NCBI GenBank assembly: GCA_951640165.1
Contig: OX621266.1
Coordinates: 2,790,001 to 2,854,000 of the forward strand
Direction of reading: 5' to 3'
Length of the DNA stretch: 64,000 nt
Source of the DNA: Pseudoips prasinana
Taxonomy: Eukaryota > Arthropoda > Insecta > Lepidoptera > Nolidae
Shown: positions 1 to 10,140 of the stretch, piece by piece
Numbering within the stretch: the first letter of the stretch is position 1
Layout of the letters: each line of letters begins with the position of its first letter
Notes under the pieces: generated by a model
Database searches by the model: none
Told to the model about the DNA's origin: nothing
What the model saw: the letters and a program-made list of their open reading frames with translations, nothing else
Translations under genes and position numbers: made by a program

Positions 1-101
1 CCACATTTATTTTTTGTTCCGAAAGTTCATGTAAGCAAACTGTAAGTAAGTCAGACTTTGATATTAAGCCTGCGATGTTTTGATGCAAAGCATTTAAATG
101 G

Positions 102-1364
102 CTAGTCAAGAAAAAAGTTCTTCGTTATAGTATTAAACTCTTCATATTTGTTGTCATTATTTTCACCCAACCCAATAATATTTTGCTTGCTCCCGCTGGG
201 CAAAGTTGATGAATTCTTGTACAAATCCATATAATCTTCGTTTGAGTCCCCCTTACATGCTTGGAAATAAGTGTATTCAAATTTTTCTTTAATTTCCGTG
301 GTTAATTTTAATAAGTCATTAAATATAGTTTGAAGTCCTAAGTTGTTTATTATTCCTGTCCACCTACTAAACATGCTATAGTCACTCTTAAGATTAGCAT
401 TACTATCTAATAAATATGCGTGTCCGTGTGTCATTATATCAGTGCGTAATAAATCATTAAACGTCTCCACTCTCCAGTTATATAAGCTTGTAGAGTTTGT
501 GTATTTGTATACTGGCAGGCAAATAATTACATTTGTGTGTTGAATATCTTTTAGTGTTTCTCGTATGTGAGCAACAATCTTATAATAGTTGTATGACATC
601 TCAAAGTCTTCCTTTCCTAACAGTAAAATGCAGAAGTCGTTCATGGTGTAGGTTTGTAATTTCTGTTTAAGTCCGCTTAATAGGTGTTCAATTCGAGCAT
701 TCGGTTTAATATAATGACATATATTATACATACTCTGGAAAGCTTCTTCGGCTATATTAAGAATTCTGTTTTTGTTATTTGTGCTCAATATGCACACATA
801 ATTTTTTGTGGGGTAGAAAGAAGGGAATGTTGAGTAAGAGAACTCTATTTCTTTAGGCTTATACTCTGTAGTTGTTTGTAATATATTTTGTAATATATTT
901 TGGTTTGTATCTCCTTTATCTTTTAGCTGGCTTTTATTGTTGTGGCTTTCATTGCATTCTTTTTGATTATGTATATCCTTTTTGTACTTTTTTTGTTTTT
1001 TTGGAGTAATTGTCTTATTTTTAATTGGACTGTTTGTGATTTTTTTGAGGAGACAATTTTTTCTAATCAATTCTTCGTTTTCTGATTTTAAATTATTGTT
1101 TTCAAGTGATAATTGTTCTATTTCGGAGTGTGCGCTTTCTAATTCAGACGATAACTTCTCGATTTGTTCCAATAGTGTTTTTAGCTGGGTACTTTCCTCA
1201 TCATCCGATATTTCCGGCATGCTATTGCTAGTTGTATTTAATGTTTGTGAGCACATTATGTTGTCATTAATAGATGGATCCGATTGAGTACGTGGTTTTC
1301 GGAATGTGATATTTTGTAAGAAGTCCATTATTATTATTATTTTTTTTTTCCTTCTCTGTTTCAA
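102..1364 (-). CDS. LINE-type ORF1 protein with coiled coil
   Basis: An intact 420-residue reading frame; the likely start is the second methionine (residue 13, MDFLQNITF), because the first lies in an A-rich leader. Residues about 57-105 form a heptad-rich coiled coil (repeated Leu/Ile with Glu/Lys), followed by a Lys/Asn-rich linker. The last 250 residues look globular, with alternating hydrophobic strands, and could be an esterase-like ORF1 domain of the kind some LINE ORF1 proteins carry; that part is weak inference. No zinc knuckle is visible. ORF2 would lie to the left, outside the window. It could instead be a domesticated gene, but the tRNA-like segment just upstream and the setting of repeats favour a retrotransposon. 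Confidence 0.5.
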   Translation of the reverse strand: MKQRRKKKIIIIMDFLQNITFRKPRTQSDPSINDNIMCSQTLNTTSNSMPEISDDEESTQLKTLLEQIEKLSSELESAHSEIEQLSLENNNLKSENEELIRKNCLLKKITNSPIKNKTITPKKQKKYKKDIHNQKECNESHNNKSQLKDKGDTNQNILQNILQTTTEYKPKEIEFSYSTFPSFYPTKNYVCILSTNNKNRILNIAEEAFQSMYNICHYIKPNARIEHLLSGLKQKLQTYTMNDFCILLLGKEDFEMSYNYYKIVAHIRETLKDIQHTNVIICLPVYKYTNSTSLYNWRVETFNDLLRTDIMTHGHAYLLDSNANLKSDYSMFSRWTGIINNLGLQTIFNDLLKLTTEIKEKFEYTYFQACKGDSNEDYMDLYKNSSTLPSGSKQNIIGLGENNDNKYEEFNTITKNFFLD

Positions 1365-1429
1365 TCTGTTTTATTTATGGTTGTAAATTATTAAATTATA
1401 TACTTTTATAAAATGAAGAAAAAGATGTA

Positions 1430-1506
1430 TCGTGCGCAGGCTGGTCTCGAACAGCCGACCTCCCGCAGTAAGTTGACTACGTACGCCACCGAGCCACGAG
1501 CTGTTG
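1430..1506 (-). other. tRNA-like segment with Pol III A and B boxes
   Basis: On the minus strand an A-box-like TGGCTCGGTGG is followed about 35 bases later by a B-box-like TGTTCGAGACC. This is the layout of a tRNA or a SINE head. It sits about 65 bases upstream of the ORF1-like gene on the same strand, so it may be a SINE head or part of the LINE 5' region. I see no complete cloverleaf. Confidence 0.45.
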
Positions 1507-1509
1507 GTA

Positions 1510-2200
1510 TTATAAAGCGAAATAGGTGTATGCTTGAGTCAATATCTCGTCTTGTCGTTGGGCCTGACTGTTTTATCAATGTACTGTTTTGTAGCTTGCA
1601 TTATAGATGGCACTAATAACGCTATTTTGCACTGGATTTAAATGTTCACGTCGTTTGTAACCGTCCGAACAATGAAATAATTGTTGTTTCTTGTTATTTT
1701 CACTGATCAGTTTGTGTTTTTAATGATATTTTGTTGTCATTATATTAGTGTGTCATAGTTATCACGCTTCTCATTACAGTTAATTGTATTTGAATAGTCA
1801 CAGTTTATCTTTATTGAAGTACGAGGACTGGGTTTATTATTTCACTTTTCACATAATTTCTGTTCAGTTTTAGATTTAGTTATTTATTACACCGAGTTAT
1901 TTGTCCACTGCACTTATTTATATCGTTTATCATAACTGGTTATATATATATTAATTCATATTTTATTTTACAGGTATTTATGTATATGTTTTATTATTAT
2001 GTATGTATGTATGTATATATTATATATATATGTGTGTTAGAATATTATTTATTTATTATTATTTGTATTTAGATATAGATAAGTTTTAGTATTATAAGTA
2101 TTTTAATTAGTGGTAGTACTACAACTAAGTAGATATCACTATTAGTGTTAAGTTACTATCACCCAAATTCTTACACCATACACTATACCCCTACTCCAAA
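1510..2200. other. AT-rich stretch without a recognisable gene
   Basis: Contains TATG and TATA simple-sequence runs around 1980-2040 and no convincing open frame on either strand. Confidence 0.5.
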
Positions 2201-2204
2201 TTCC

Positions 2205-2355
2205 TTACAATATGGTCCAACTGAAGGTTGTCTGGAAGAGATCGCTGTAAGCGATAAGACCGCCAATTGTACCTTTCTATAATTAACTGTAACTATCATA
2301 AAATGTGTCCTGTAAATGGTGTACAATAAAGTGTATTTATCTTATCTTATCTTAA
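2205..2355 (+). repeat. LINE 3' tail ending in TCTTA repeats
   Basis: Shows GTCTGGAAGAGATCGCTG, then GCGATAAGACCGCC, then GGTGTACAATAAAG, ending in TTATCTTATCTTA. The same three blocks recur at 50245-50375, so this is an interspersed non-LTR 3' end. Confidence 0.6.
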
Positions 2356-2385
2356 TATTAATTAAACATCAATTTGTCTTTTAAG

Positions 2386-2519
2386 GTGTGGTAGTTGAAA
2401 CTGGTACTCACGAAGAGTTACTGAAGAAACAAGGCATCTACTGGGAGCTATGGAAACAACAAACCTCACAATCATCATCTGCAGATCACCAAGATATCAG
2501 ACATGGGAAGGATTCATAG
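2386..2519 (+). CDS. ABC half-transporter (ABCB6-like), last coding exon
   Basis: A splice acceptor (TTTTAAG) at 2385 opens a frame, after two bases of a split codon, that encodes about 43 residues and ends at TAG 2517-2519. The residues VETGTHEELLKKQGIYWELW match the segment that follows the H-loop in ABCB-type nucleotide-binding domains (consensus VE.GTHEELL....Y..LW). The Tyr-x-x-Leu-Trp pattern and the short polar tail are closest to half-transporters such as ABCB6/Hmt-1, which move heme, porphyrin or glutathione conjugates. Earlier exons must lie to the left, beyond the window. Membership of the ABC family is fairly secure; the subfamily is an inference. Confidence 0.7.
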
Positions 2520-3186
2520 GCTTTAATGACAAAAAAATAGCCAATATAATCAGTATGAACATACAATGTATTCCATATTGCATTAAGATTTTCACTTGCC
2601 AGGTTTAGGTACCCAAATTATCAGCTTTAATCTAGATGCTCATTTAGGAAATTAAAATACTGATGAACTAATATTTCATGACTGACCAAAAGGAGTGTTA
2701 CGTTTGTAAATTATGTTTGATGTGAGATTATATGTATGTGCTTATTTATTTCACGGTTACTCCTAATCGCCTGTACCGATCGAGGAGTGTATGGTTTCCA
2801 AGTGATATAGGTTTTGTATTTTTTTGGATGAAATTAACAGTTGTATGTATATGATAGTTTTAAATATAAATTAGCATATAGGTGAATATGTTTTCAATAC
2901 TAGTGTGATAAAAATCTATATGCTATAAATTGCTCGTGTTAAGGTCGAAATCAAAATTCACAATGCACTGTATTTAAAAATGTGTTCAAGAGCTCACTGT
3001 TATGCTAAGTTAGTTGTATAATTAGCTAAGGATTTTAATAATTATTGTAAAGACATTACCGTGTATAGCATATAACGGCATATTCTATTTTATTCGTGGA
3101 GACCTGTAATTGGCCTTCAATTACTATTGATAGTTTTTATAATTGTTTTGATGTGCTGTCGGTCTTCCCTAATATTAAATGAATTA

Positions 3187-3192
3187 AATAAA
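3187..3192 (+). promoter_or_regulatory. Candidate poly(A) signal of the ABC gene
   Basis: AATAAA lies about 670 bases after the ABC stop codon. The region 2520-3186 has no open frame or clear repeat and is best read as 3' UTR. Confidence 0.4.
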
Positions 3193-3214
3193 TACATAAA
3201 TAGAATATCGCTAG

Positions 3215-3415
3215 CCCATTTCATCCCGTGAGTGGTGTAGAAGTCGTCCAAAGGGAATATGCCACAGAGAACTGCGATCGCCAACCCGTCTGCCAAGCAT
3301 GGCGATTATGGCATATTCCTACAAATGATGAACAAAACTTCATTGTGGAAATCTTTTCGGGAGGCCTTTGTCCAGCTGCGGATGTCTTACGGGTGACATG
3401 AGGATAGTACCATGT
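3215..3415 (+). repeat. Interspersed repeat ending in a relic LINE C-terminus
   Basis: The block containing ACTGCGATCGCCAACCCG and TGCCAAGC.TGGCGATTATGG is shared with 49975-50195. The end reads SLWKSFREAFVQLRMSYG then stop, which resembles the last residues of RTE-type LINE ORFs. Related pieces occur at 22523-22690 and 27120-27560. Confidence 0.55.
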
Positions 3416-3430
3416 ATTTAAACACGGTTC

Positions 3431-3482
3431 TAGTATACATAAAACTAATCGGTTTTATAACCGATTAGTTTTATGTATACTA
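3431..3482. repeat. Perfect 24-bp hairpin with TTAT loop
   Basis: The arms 3431-3454 and 3459-3482 are exact reverse complements, separated by TTAT. The left arm begins TAGTATACATAAAACTAATC. Confidence 0.9.
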
Positions 3483-4420
3483 CAACTTTATACGTCATAT
3501 TTAACATTTTTAAAATACTGTAGAATGAAATATACTGTATAGGAACAGAGTTAGTGAGAGTATTATCAAATCAGATAGTATTACAATCTTATTTATGAAG
3601 TAAATATTTATATCTTATATGGGTACGTACCGGGGTCCGTACTGGGGTCATTGTTTATTGCTAAACATATTTTTTCCCAGCATACGGTGATGAAAGCCAG
3701 ATGTCGTGGGTTCGATCCCTACCTAGGATAAATCATTATGTGATGAGCAAGATATATAAGTATTGTTATGCACTCGTAGGTTCTGCACATTAAAACTCCG
3801 AGATATTTTCCACACACAATATTTAATCGAACAGAGTAACGTTCTTATCTACCGTCGTACAAAGAATGCCTCCTTAATAATTCTCCTACCCTATTTATAC
3901 TTTTATCAGTGACAACCATTTGAAAGTATAATATCGATTATTAATATTTTAAGATGTAAAATTATGAAAGAATTATTACAGTAATTAATAAAATGATAAT
4001 CACTAATCAAATAAATAATCATAGTGTGTGATATTATTATAACATAGCAGCTACGTCATAACCGTTGCGCGGCTATTGAGTACTTCATAACACTATGTAT
4101 ATCAGTTGTCTGGTTGCCATAGCGCAGGCTCTGCCTAGTCAGGGATCAGATGGCAGAGTCGTATTGTTAACAAGATTACGCTTATGTCTAGTAATAATGT
4201 GTGATGCTAATATTTGTTCTGTGATCTTTATTATGTAAATTAGGACTTACCGTCGTATTAAAGATCAAGATTCGATTCTAAAAGACTGTATTTTATTTCA
4301 AGACCTCGAGACGTTTTACACAAAATTTGCCTCATGGTATGGACATAAAAATTTGCACAAATACGAGACTGATGAGGAACGACAGCTGAGAGAGAGTACT
4401 TGTAGGAAGGACTTACCCTC
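3483..4420. other. No gene; SINE-like fragments
   Basis: A B-box-like GGGTTCGATCCC occurs near 3709-3720. Around 4095-4165 there is a divergent copy of the SINE-A body (TATCAGTTGTCTGG...GGGATCAGATGGC). No protein-coding signal was seen. Confidence 0.4.
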
Positions 4421-4441
4421 TTCAATTCAATATGCAAGATG

Positions 4442-4802
4442 CTGCTAAAATAAAACTCATGAGAACTTTACGTCTTATACAACCTCCCACTAACGTCTGG
4501 TACCCTAGTACTTTCAATTTTATATGAAAAGCACTAGTAGCAGAAGTATGCAAGAGATTGCTGCTAAAATAAAACTCGTAAAGAACATTACGTCTTATAC
4601 AACCTCCTACTAACGTCTGGTACCCTAGTACTTTCAATTTTATATGAAAAGCACTAGTAGCAGAAGTATGCAAGAGATTGCTGCTAAAATAAAACTCGTA
4701 AAGAACATTACGTCTTATACAACCTCCTACTAACGTCTGGTACCCTAGTACTTTCAATTTTATTTGAAAAGCACTAGGGTAGCCGAAGTATGCAAGAGAT
4801 TG
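4442..4802. repeat. 120-bp tandem repeat, three copies
   Basis: CTGCTAAAATAAAAC recurs at 4442, 4561, 4681 and 4803, a period of 119-122 bases; the second and third units are almost identical. Open frames here are by-products of the repeat. Confidence 0.9.
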
Positions 4803-4824
4803 CTGCTAAAATAAAACAAGCTGC

Positions 4825-5070
4825 AAATAGAATTTAAAATGATACACTGAGTTAACTTATTTAAAAAACAAATTGAAGACATTTTTATTGAAGAAAGCGT
4901 ATTATAGTATTATTGAGTTCATACGTGACAAACGACAAATGTAACAACGTATTCTTGATAGTTATGTATGATAGTTTTTGTTAGTTTTATTTTGTATTTT
5001 AGATATGTATTATACAAAAATGTTTCAACACAATGTAAATTGTTAAGAAATAAATGACTTATGACTTATA
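4825..5070 (+). pseudogene. LINE ORF2 C-terminal remnant and 3' tail
   Basis: Reads LLTYLKNKLKTFLLKKAYY followed by SIIEFI, the Lys/Leu-rich end typical of Jockey/CR1-like ORF2 proteins. It is followed by a stop, an AT-rich 3' UTR and GACTTATGACTTATA repeats. Only the last 30 or so residues survive. Confidence 0.5.
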
Positions 5071-5423
5071 AAAATTTAAGTAAAATCTGTTTAAAACTGT
5101 TTTTTTTTTAACCTGACTCGTATGTAGGTCGCCACCTACACACGACTCAGGTTAAATAAAACAGTTTCGAATCAGTGTACGACGCCTCGTAAAATACTAC
5201 CAGCACCTACCGGTGGTAGATATTTTCGACGCCACCTGAGAATAAAAATCTTTTCTTCTTTTTTGTTTCAATGGTGCTAAAGATGCACTAAGTAATCAAC
5301 AACATCACAGTATTACGGCTCAAGGAAGAAGCCACGGCTCAAACGACACTTGGCTGCTTTGGTACTTACTTACCTAGGTTCCCTATCCATTTGTATAAAA
5401 TTTTAAGAACTTATAAAACTTAG

Positions 5424-5590
5424 CATAATTTTGTTTGGCATAATTATATTTTCGCATCATAAAATTACGCATAACAGCTTACGCATAATTTTTTTAAGCA
5501 TAATTTCTGTAACCATAATAATTATTAAGCATAATATTCTAAAGCATAAATTTACTAAGCATAAAGTTCTAAAGAATAACTATAATATAC
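5424..5590. repeat. Degenerate array of GCATAA motifs
   Basis: About nine GCATAA units are spaced 15-25 bases apart. The reverse complement TTATGC recurs in arrays at 5815-5950 and 8490-8565, so the whole could fold back on itself. Confidence 0.7.
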
Positions 5591-5595
5591 AACAA

Positions 5596-5680
5596 GCATG
5601 CAGTATGCAAGCAAGAATGCAGCATGCAAGCAAGCATGCATGCAGCATTCAAGCAAGCATGCAACATGCAGCAGGCAGGG
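5596..5680. repeat. GCAAGCATGCA-type simple array
   Basis: Short ATGCA and AAGCA words alternate for about 80 bases, followed to 5815 by a GC-rich stretch without a supported gene. Confidence 0.7.
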
Positions 5681-5814
5681 TTTCTGTCGCCGCTCCGGTG
5701 CTGCGGGCCTCCGGCGGCCCACGCGCCTACGCGATTTTAAATTACACTCTAGGGGTGAGACAAACAAGACTACGCGGAGTCGGTTTTGCAGCAATTCGGT
5801 TCTGCCACTAACGT

Positions 5815-5950
5815 TATGCTAATAGTCATTAGGCTTACTAACGTTATGCGAATCAAATTTATGCCAAAACAATTTAGTCTTTATGATGATTATGCCAACA
5901 TAAGTTGTATGTCTAAAAAAATTATGCCGAAGTATTATTATGCCCACGAG
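5815..5950. repeat. Array of TTATGC motifs
   Basis: TTATGC or TATGCC units at irregular 15-25 base spacing, inverted relative to the 5424-5590 array. It is interrupted at about 5950 by the LINE and resumes at 8490. Confidence 0.65.
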
Positions 5951-5951
5951 T

Positions 5952-6240
5952 CTCCGTTTGTGAACAATAGGTAACTTAGATTTAAGAATATTTTTCAGGG
6001 ACCAGTATCGTTTCCATGCCAGCGCCATTCGTCTATCTATTTCCCCCGAGTCAATCTCTCTGAACGAAATCAGTTTGCCTAAATAAATGTACTCTTCAAC
6101 GTACTCTATTACTTCGCCTTCGACGTTGAGAGTAGGTTTCGTATGGTTTGTAATGATTTTTGTCTTGTCGAAATTTATTTCGAGACCGACCTTCTCGCTG
6201 TGCCGATGTAGTGCTGTCAGCATGTCTTGTAGGTCTCTGG
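5952..6240 (-). pseudogene. RTE-type LINE RT fragment, inverted 5' part
   Basis: On the minus strand this reads ARDLQDMLTALHRHSEKVGL, then the thumb-like EEYIYLGKLIS and EIDRRMALAWKRYWSLKNIL, typical of RTE-clade reverse transcriptase after the YADD motif. The frame then leaves the element at about 5952. It abuts the next piece of the same ORF in the opposite orientation. Confidence 0.65.
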
Positions 6241-6692
6241 CGGTATTACCCTATCATCCTACCTACACTAACGTATGGCAGCCAGACCTGGTCTTTAACA
6301 GAAGCTTACGCAAATAGACTGTCGGTATGCCAAAGAGCGATGTAGAGAAGTCTTCTAGGGATAAAACTTAAAGACAGGGTCAGATGTGAAGAAATTCGGA
6401 AACGTACCAAAGTTAGAGATGCTATACAACATATCAGAAGACTAAAATGGAAGTGGGCCGGTCATCTATCGAGACTTGAGGATGGGCGTTGGACGAAAGT
6501 GGTCACAGATTGGAAAGGACCAGGAAGTGGAAAGTGCAAACAAGGTCGTCCGCTCAAACGCTGGTCAGATGATATACGCGAGACCGCAGGCAAACACTGG
6601 CTCGGTTTGGCACAAGATAAATAGGATAAATGGCACAACCTGGAGGAGGCCTTCACCCGCACGGGGGTTGCTATGGAAGAAATCAAATAAAT
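6241..6692 (+). pseudogene. RTE-type LINE RT fragment, 3' part
   Basis: Continues the ORF of the neighbouring inverted piece: ILPTLTYGSQTWSLTEAY, then KLKDRVRCEEIRKRTKVRDA, WKWAGHLSRL and the C-terminal WHNLEEAFTRTGVAMEEIK, with two in-frame stops. The order of motifs matches the end of an RTE ORF, so the two parts are one 5'-truncated insertion with an internal inversion. Confidence 0.7.
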
Positions 6693-6734
6693 ATTACCTT
6701 AGTCAATAAATACTAACAAAAATTACTTTATCTA

Positions 6735-8403
6735 TCTATATAAATAAAAAGAGAAGTCCTGACTGACTGACTGACTCATCAACGCCCAGCCCAAACCCTT
6801 GGCCCCAGAAAGCTGAAATTTTGCACAGAGGTTTTCTTTATAATGTAGACTAGGAATAAGGCAGGATTTTTCGAAATTCAACCCCTAAGGGGGTAAAACG
6901 GGGGTGCGAAGTTAGTATGAAACTTTGCCGTTTTTGAAGTTAGAGGCATGAAAGTTGGTATTTGGCCTTGCAGTTAAAAATAAAAAAATATATGTTTCAG
7001 GATTTTTTGAAATTTCACCCCCAAGGGCAAAAAATAGGAGATGTAAATTTGTACGAAAAAAGTCCCAATTTTTAAGTTAAACGCATGAAAATTAGAATTT
7101 GGCTTTTTAGTTAAAAATAAAAAATATATATTTCAGGATTTTTGAAAATTCCACCCCGAAGGTCATAAAATAGAGGATGTAAGTTTGTATGAAAAATGCG
7201 ATATTTTTGAAGTTAAACGCATGAAAATGAGTATTTGGCCTTTCTGTTAAAAATATATAGCATTTATTTAAGGATTTTTGGAAATTACACCCCCAAGGGC
7301 AGAAAATAGGGGATATAATTTTATACTGCCTGACTGACATATCAACGCACAGTCTAAACGGCTGCAGTTAGGACTTCAATTTTGACAGTAGTTACCTTTT
7401 ATGACGTACTGAAGAAGGGTTTTTGAAAATACCACCCCTGCGGGACTAAAATAAGGGATGCAATATTTTATGAAAGTGCTTAATTTTGATGTTAAAGGCT
7501 TTAGTGTATAGACTTGCAGTTAAAAATTAAAATATATATTTCAGGATTTTTGAATATTCCACCCCCAAGGGCGTAAAATTGGGGATGTAAGTTTATATGA
7601 AAAAAGTGCCAACAAGTTTTAAGTTAAACGCATGAAAATTGGTATTTAACATTACAGTTAAAAATTAAAAGTATGTGTTTCAGGATTTCCGAGAATTCTA
7701 CCACGTAGGGTGACAAATAGGGGATGATTGTATGAAAAATGTGACATTTTTTAAGGTAAACTCATGAAAATTGGTATTTGATCTTTCATTTAAAAATATG
7801 TATTTCAGGATTTTTGGCAATTCTAGCCCTTTAGGGTGACAAACAGCAGAACTCATTTGACATATCGGTTAAATAAATAAATGGTTGAAGTAAAAGGGGT
7901 AGTCCAAAACTGAATCAAAAGATGATCGCCTAAATCTCACCCAAAATATATGCCCACATCTTAATTTTACCGCTTTAAAGGGTTATATTTTTGTTAGTAG
8001 ATGGTGTAATCATCGTTTTAGATCGCGCTATGGTTTCGTTCACAAAATGTGATATTAGACCCATCAGTGCCGTGGTCGCAACCTAAGCTAATGGGAGTTA
8101 CCTTGGTGATTAATGCATCGTTGATTATTATATTACTTTATTTGACTTACTGACTTTACTTAAGGACAATTGATATGTATTCTTTGATATTTTTGGGTTT
8201 ATGATATCGGGTCTTTTTTTAAATAACAGTAGCAAAGTAGTCTTTAGTTTATTTCTTAACTAGGTTATTTATTGGTTAGGTTAGGTTAAATTTATATTGC
8301 TTATTTCTTTTAAAAGTATTTTTTTTTAGATTAAGCTAGAAGTAAGTAGTTACATTGGTAATCATTCAAAATTGTCGCGGACGAAGTCGCGGGCACCAGC
8401 TAG
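6735..8403 (+). mobile_element. Non-autonomous Helitron with internal minisatellite
   Basis: The 5' end is A|TCTATATAAATAAAAAG and the 3' end CACCAGCTAG|T, the TC...CTAG termini and A/T target of Helitrons. Just before the end, CGCGGACGAAGTCGCG forms a 6-bp bulged stem, the usual 3' hairpin. The interior holds about eight degenerate units of 120-150 bases (CACCCCCAAGGG, ATGAAAATTGGTATTTGGCC, TTCAGGATTTTTGAAAATTC). No Rep/helicase gene is present. An inverted second copy lies at 53529-55463. Confidence 0.8.
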
Positions 8404-8489
8404 TTTTATTATAATTACTAATCCACTAAACAAAATGTTACTTAGTTCATAGGAGCAAATAAAAAGGCTTTTTATTTTATTTTATATTA

Positions 8490-8565
8490 TTATTATGCCA
8501 AAACAAGTTGTGCCAAAATCGTTATGCCGAAGTATATTAGGACAAAGAACATTATGCGAAAGGAA
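8490..8565. repeat. TTATGC array, distal part
   Basis: TTATGCCAAAA, TTATGCCGAAG and TTATGCGAAAG units continue the array cut at 5950. The reverse complement resembles the start at 5424, suggesting the outer end of one foldback-like element. Confidence 0.5.
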
Positions 8566-8579
8566 GGGATCCCACTTAC

Positions 8580-9300
8580 CTATTGTGTAGGGGTCTAATC
8601 TGTACTCCTTACAAAACTGATTAAAGTTCCTGCTTGCTTTCACTATGTATAAATTGTGACGATAATTAGTTGATACAACCAGAAATAATAGAACTAATTA
8701 AACGGATTGCTAGGTATATTTCAATTAATAAATTCAAAAGTCATTTATTCCGAAAAAACTAACATTTATGTGGCATTGTCATTTTTTGACCCTACCGTGC
8801 AGTGCATGACTTGGCAGCTACTGAGAAACACTGCAAAAATGACTCAGTAGGAATCCTATTTTATAATATAATAAGCTGGCCCGGCCGACGCTGGCCTGTC
8901 ATGAGAATATAAAAAGAAATTGAAAACTGATCGCAGCGACACCATCACATCTTTTGTAAATCCAAACAGTTCAGAGACTCACTCGAACACACTCAAAAAT
9001 TTATTCGCTGGACTGTTTGGAAGCGTTGCGTGCAATTGTCTTGTTTTTGCATATGGATTTAATTATTTTGTTTTTTTCTTACTTTAGCAAAGTAACTTTT
9101 AGAGGCCAAAAACATTCCATTCTAGACATACAATAAAAAAAACCGTTCCATTCAGAATGTATGACAAACTTAATTTTACTTAGGTATTACTATAATTATT
9201 TTCTTTCTTTTGTCCAGTTTCATCGATATATTCCATTCTATAAGGTTCCTTCACTATTTATGGTACACCCATTGATATATTTATGTATCAAGGGGTACAT
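8580..9300. other. No gene recognised
   Basis: AT-rich and without open frames or shared repeats that I could identify, apart from a GC-rich GGCCCGGCCGACGCTGGCC near 8879. Confidence 0.4.
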
Positions 9301-9307
9301 CTTTTAT

Positions 9308-9396
9308 ATACAACATGTAACGTAATTAACGCAGTCCCTCAAACATTCTGAACAAACTATTTTCGGGGTGTGCGTTAATTAAGTTACATGTTGTAT
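9308..9396. repeat. 26-bp inverted repeat around a 37-base spacer
   Basis: Arms 9308-9333 and 9371-9396 (ATACAACATGTAACGTAATT...) pair with one mismatch. Probably a small foldback element. Confidence 0.8.
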
Positions 9397-9576
9397 TTAT
9401 ACTCATACACTATAATTGTCTTAGATTTTGAAGATTTGTCGCCTGTAACCCACGACGGTTACGAAAACGTGTTTCTATCGCACTCTCAATAATTTATAAC
9501 AGCTTTACCTACTTCTCATTTCAGAACAGTTTAATTACAGTTATTAATAATTAACTACATATTATGTTTATAGATT

Positions 9577-9620
9577 TTACTAGCTGTACCCGCGACTTCG
9601 TTCGCTTGGTATCTTCATGT
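9577..9620 (-). mobile_element. Helitron 3' end fragment
   Basis: Begins A|CTAGCTGTACCCGCGACTTC, the reverse complement of a Helitron CTAG terminus with its GC-rich hairpin. No matching 5' end was found nearby. Confidence 0.4.
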
Positions 9621-9829
9621 ATAAGAACAATGCAGCCCATTACTCCAAGGTTAGGGCCTCCCACTATGGGAGTGGATAGGCCATAGTCCACCTAACTGGC
9701 CTGGAGCGAATTAGTAGACTTCTCATGCCATAAAAAAAATCTCTCAGTCATGCAAGTTTCCTCACGATGTTTTCCTTCACCGTAACGTACGAGATAATTA
9801 ATTTCCCTTTACAAGATAGACTGATGATC

Positions 9830-10140
9830 TTGTGAGGGTCGCTGGAAGTCACTGACGTTGCTTAATGGCTACAACCGGGACCGATAGCTTAAAGTTAATT
9901 AATTATATATTACTACAAACATGTTCTGACTATTTACAAGCGCTTTTTTAAAGTCTACGTGAATAAAAACCTTTTTTATTTTATTTATTTTATTTTAAGG
10001 TGCCCGTGCAAAGCACGGAGACGCTCAGAAATCAAACCACTTGAACGGTCACCCATCTATGCACTGACCGCGAGCTTAATTGCTTGTCGTCACCAATCAC
10101 TCACGGACCGACGAGACCATCTGGACATGAGCGCTTTTAT
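9830..10140 (-). repeat. 5S rRNA-derived SINE, split copy
   Basis: On the minus strand GTCAGTGCATAGATGGGTGACC matches the 5S internal promoter C-box region. Its tail (GGTCCCGGTTGTAGCCATTA) lies at 9860-9885, separated by a LINE-tail-like insert (9888-9995) that resembles 57600-57680. Confidence 0.6.

Noticed and set aside
982..1287. Hydrophobic 101-codon frame on the plus strand opposite the LINE ORF1
   Set aside because: It is the mirror of the Lys/Asn/Glu-rich ORF1 codons on the other strand; no independent start or family signal.
4422..4757. 111-codon frame with a repeated 40-residue unit
   Set aside because: Exactly follows the 120-bp tandem repeat (40 codons per unit); the periodicity explains the open frame.
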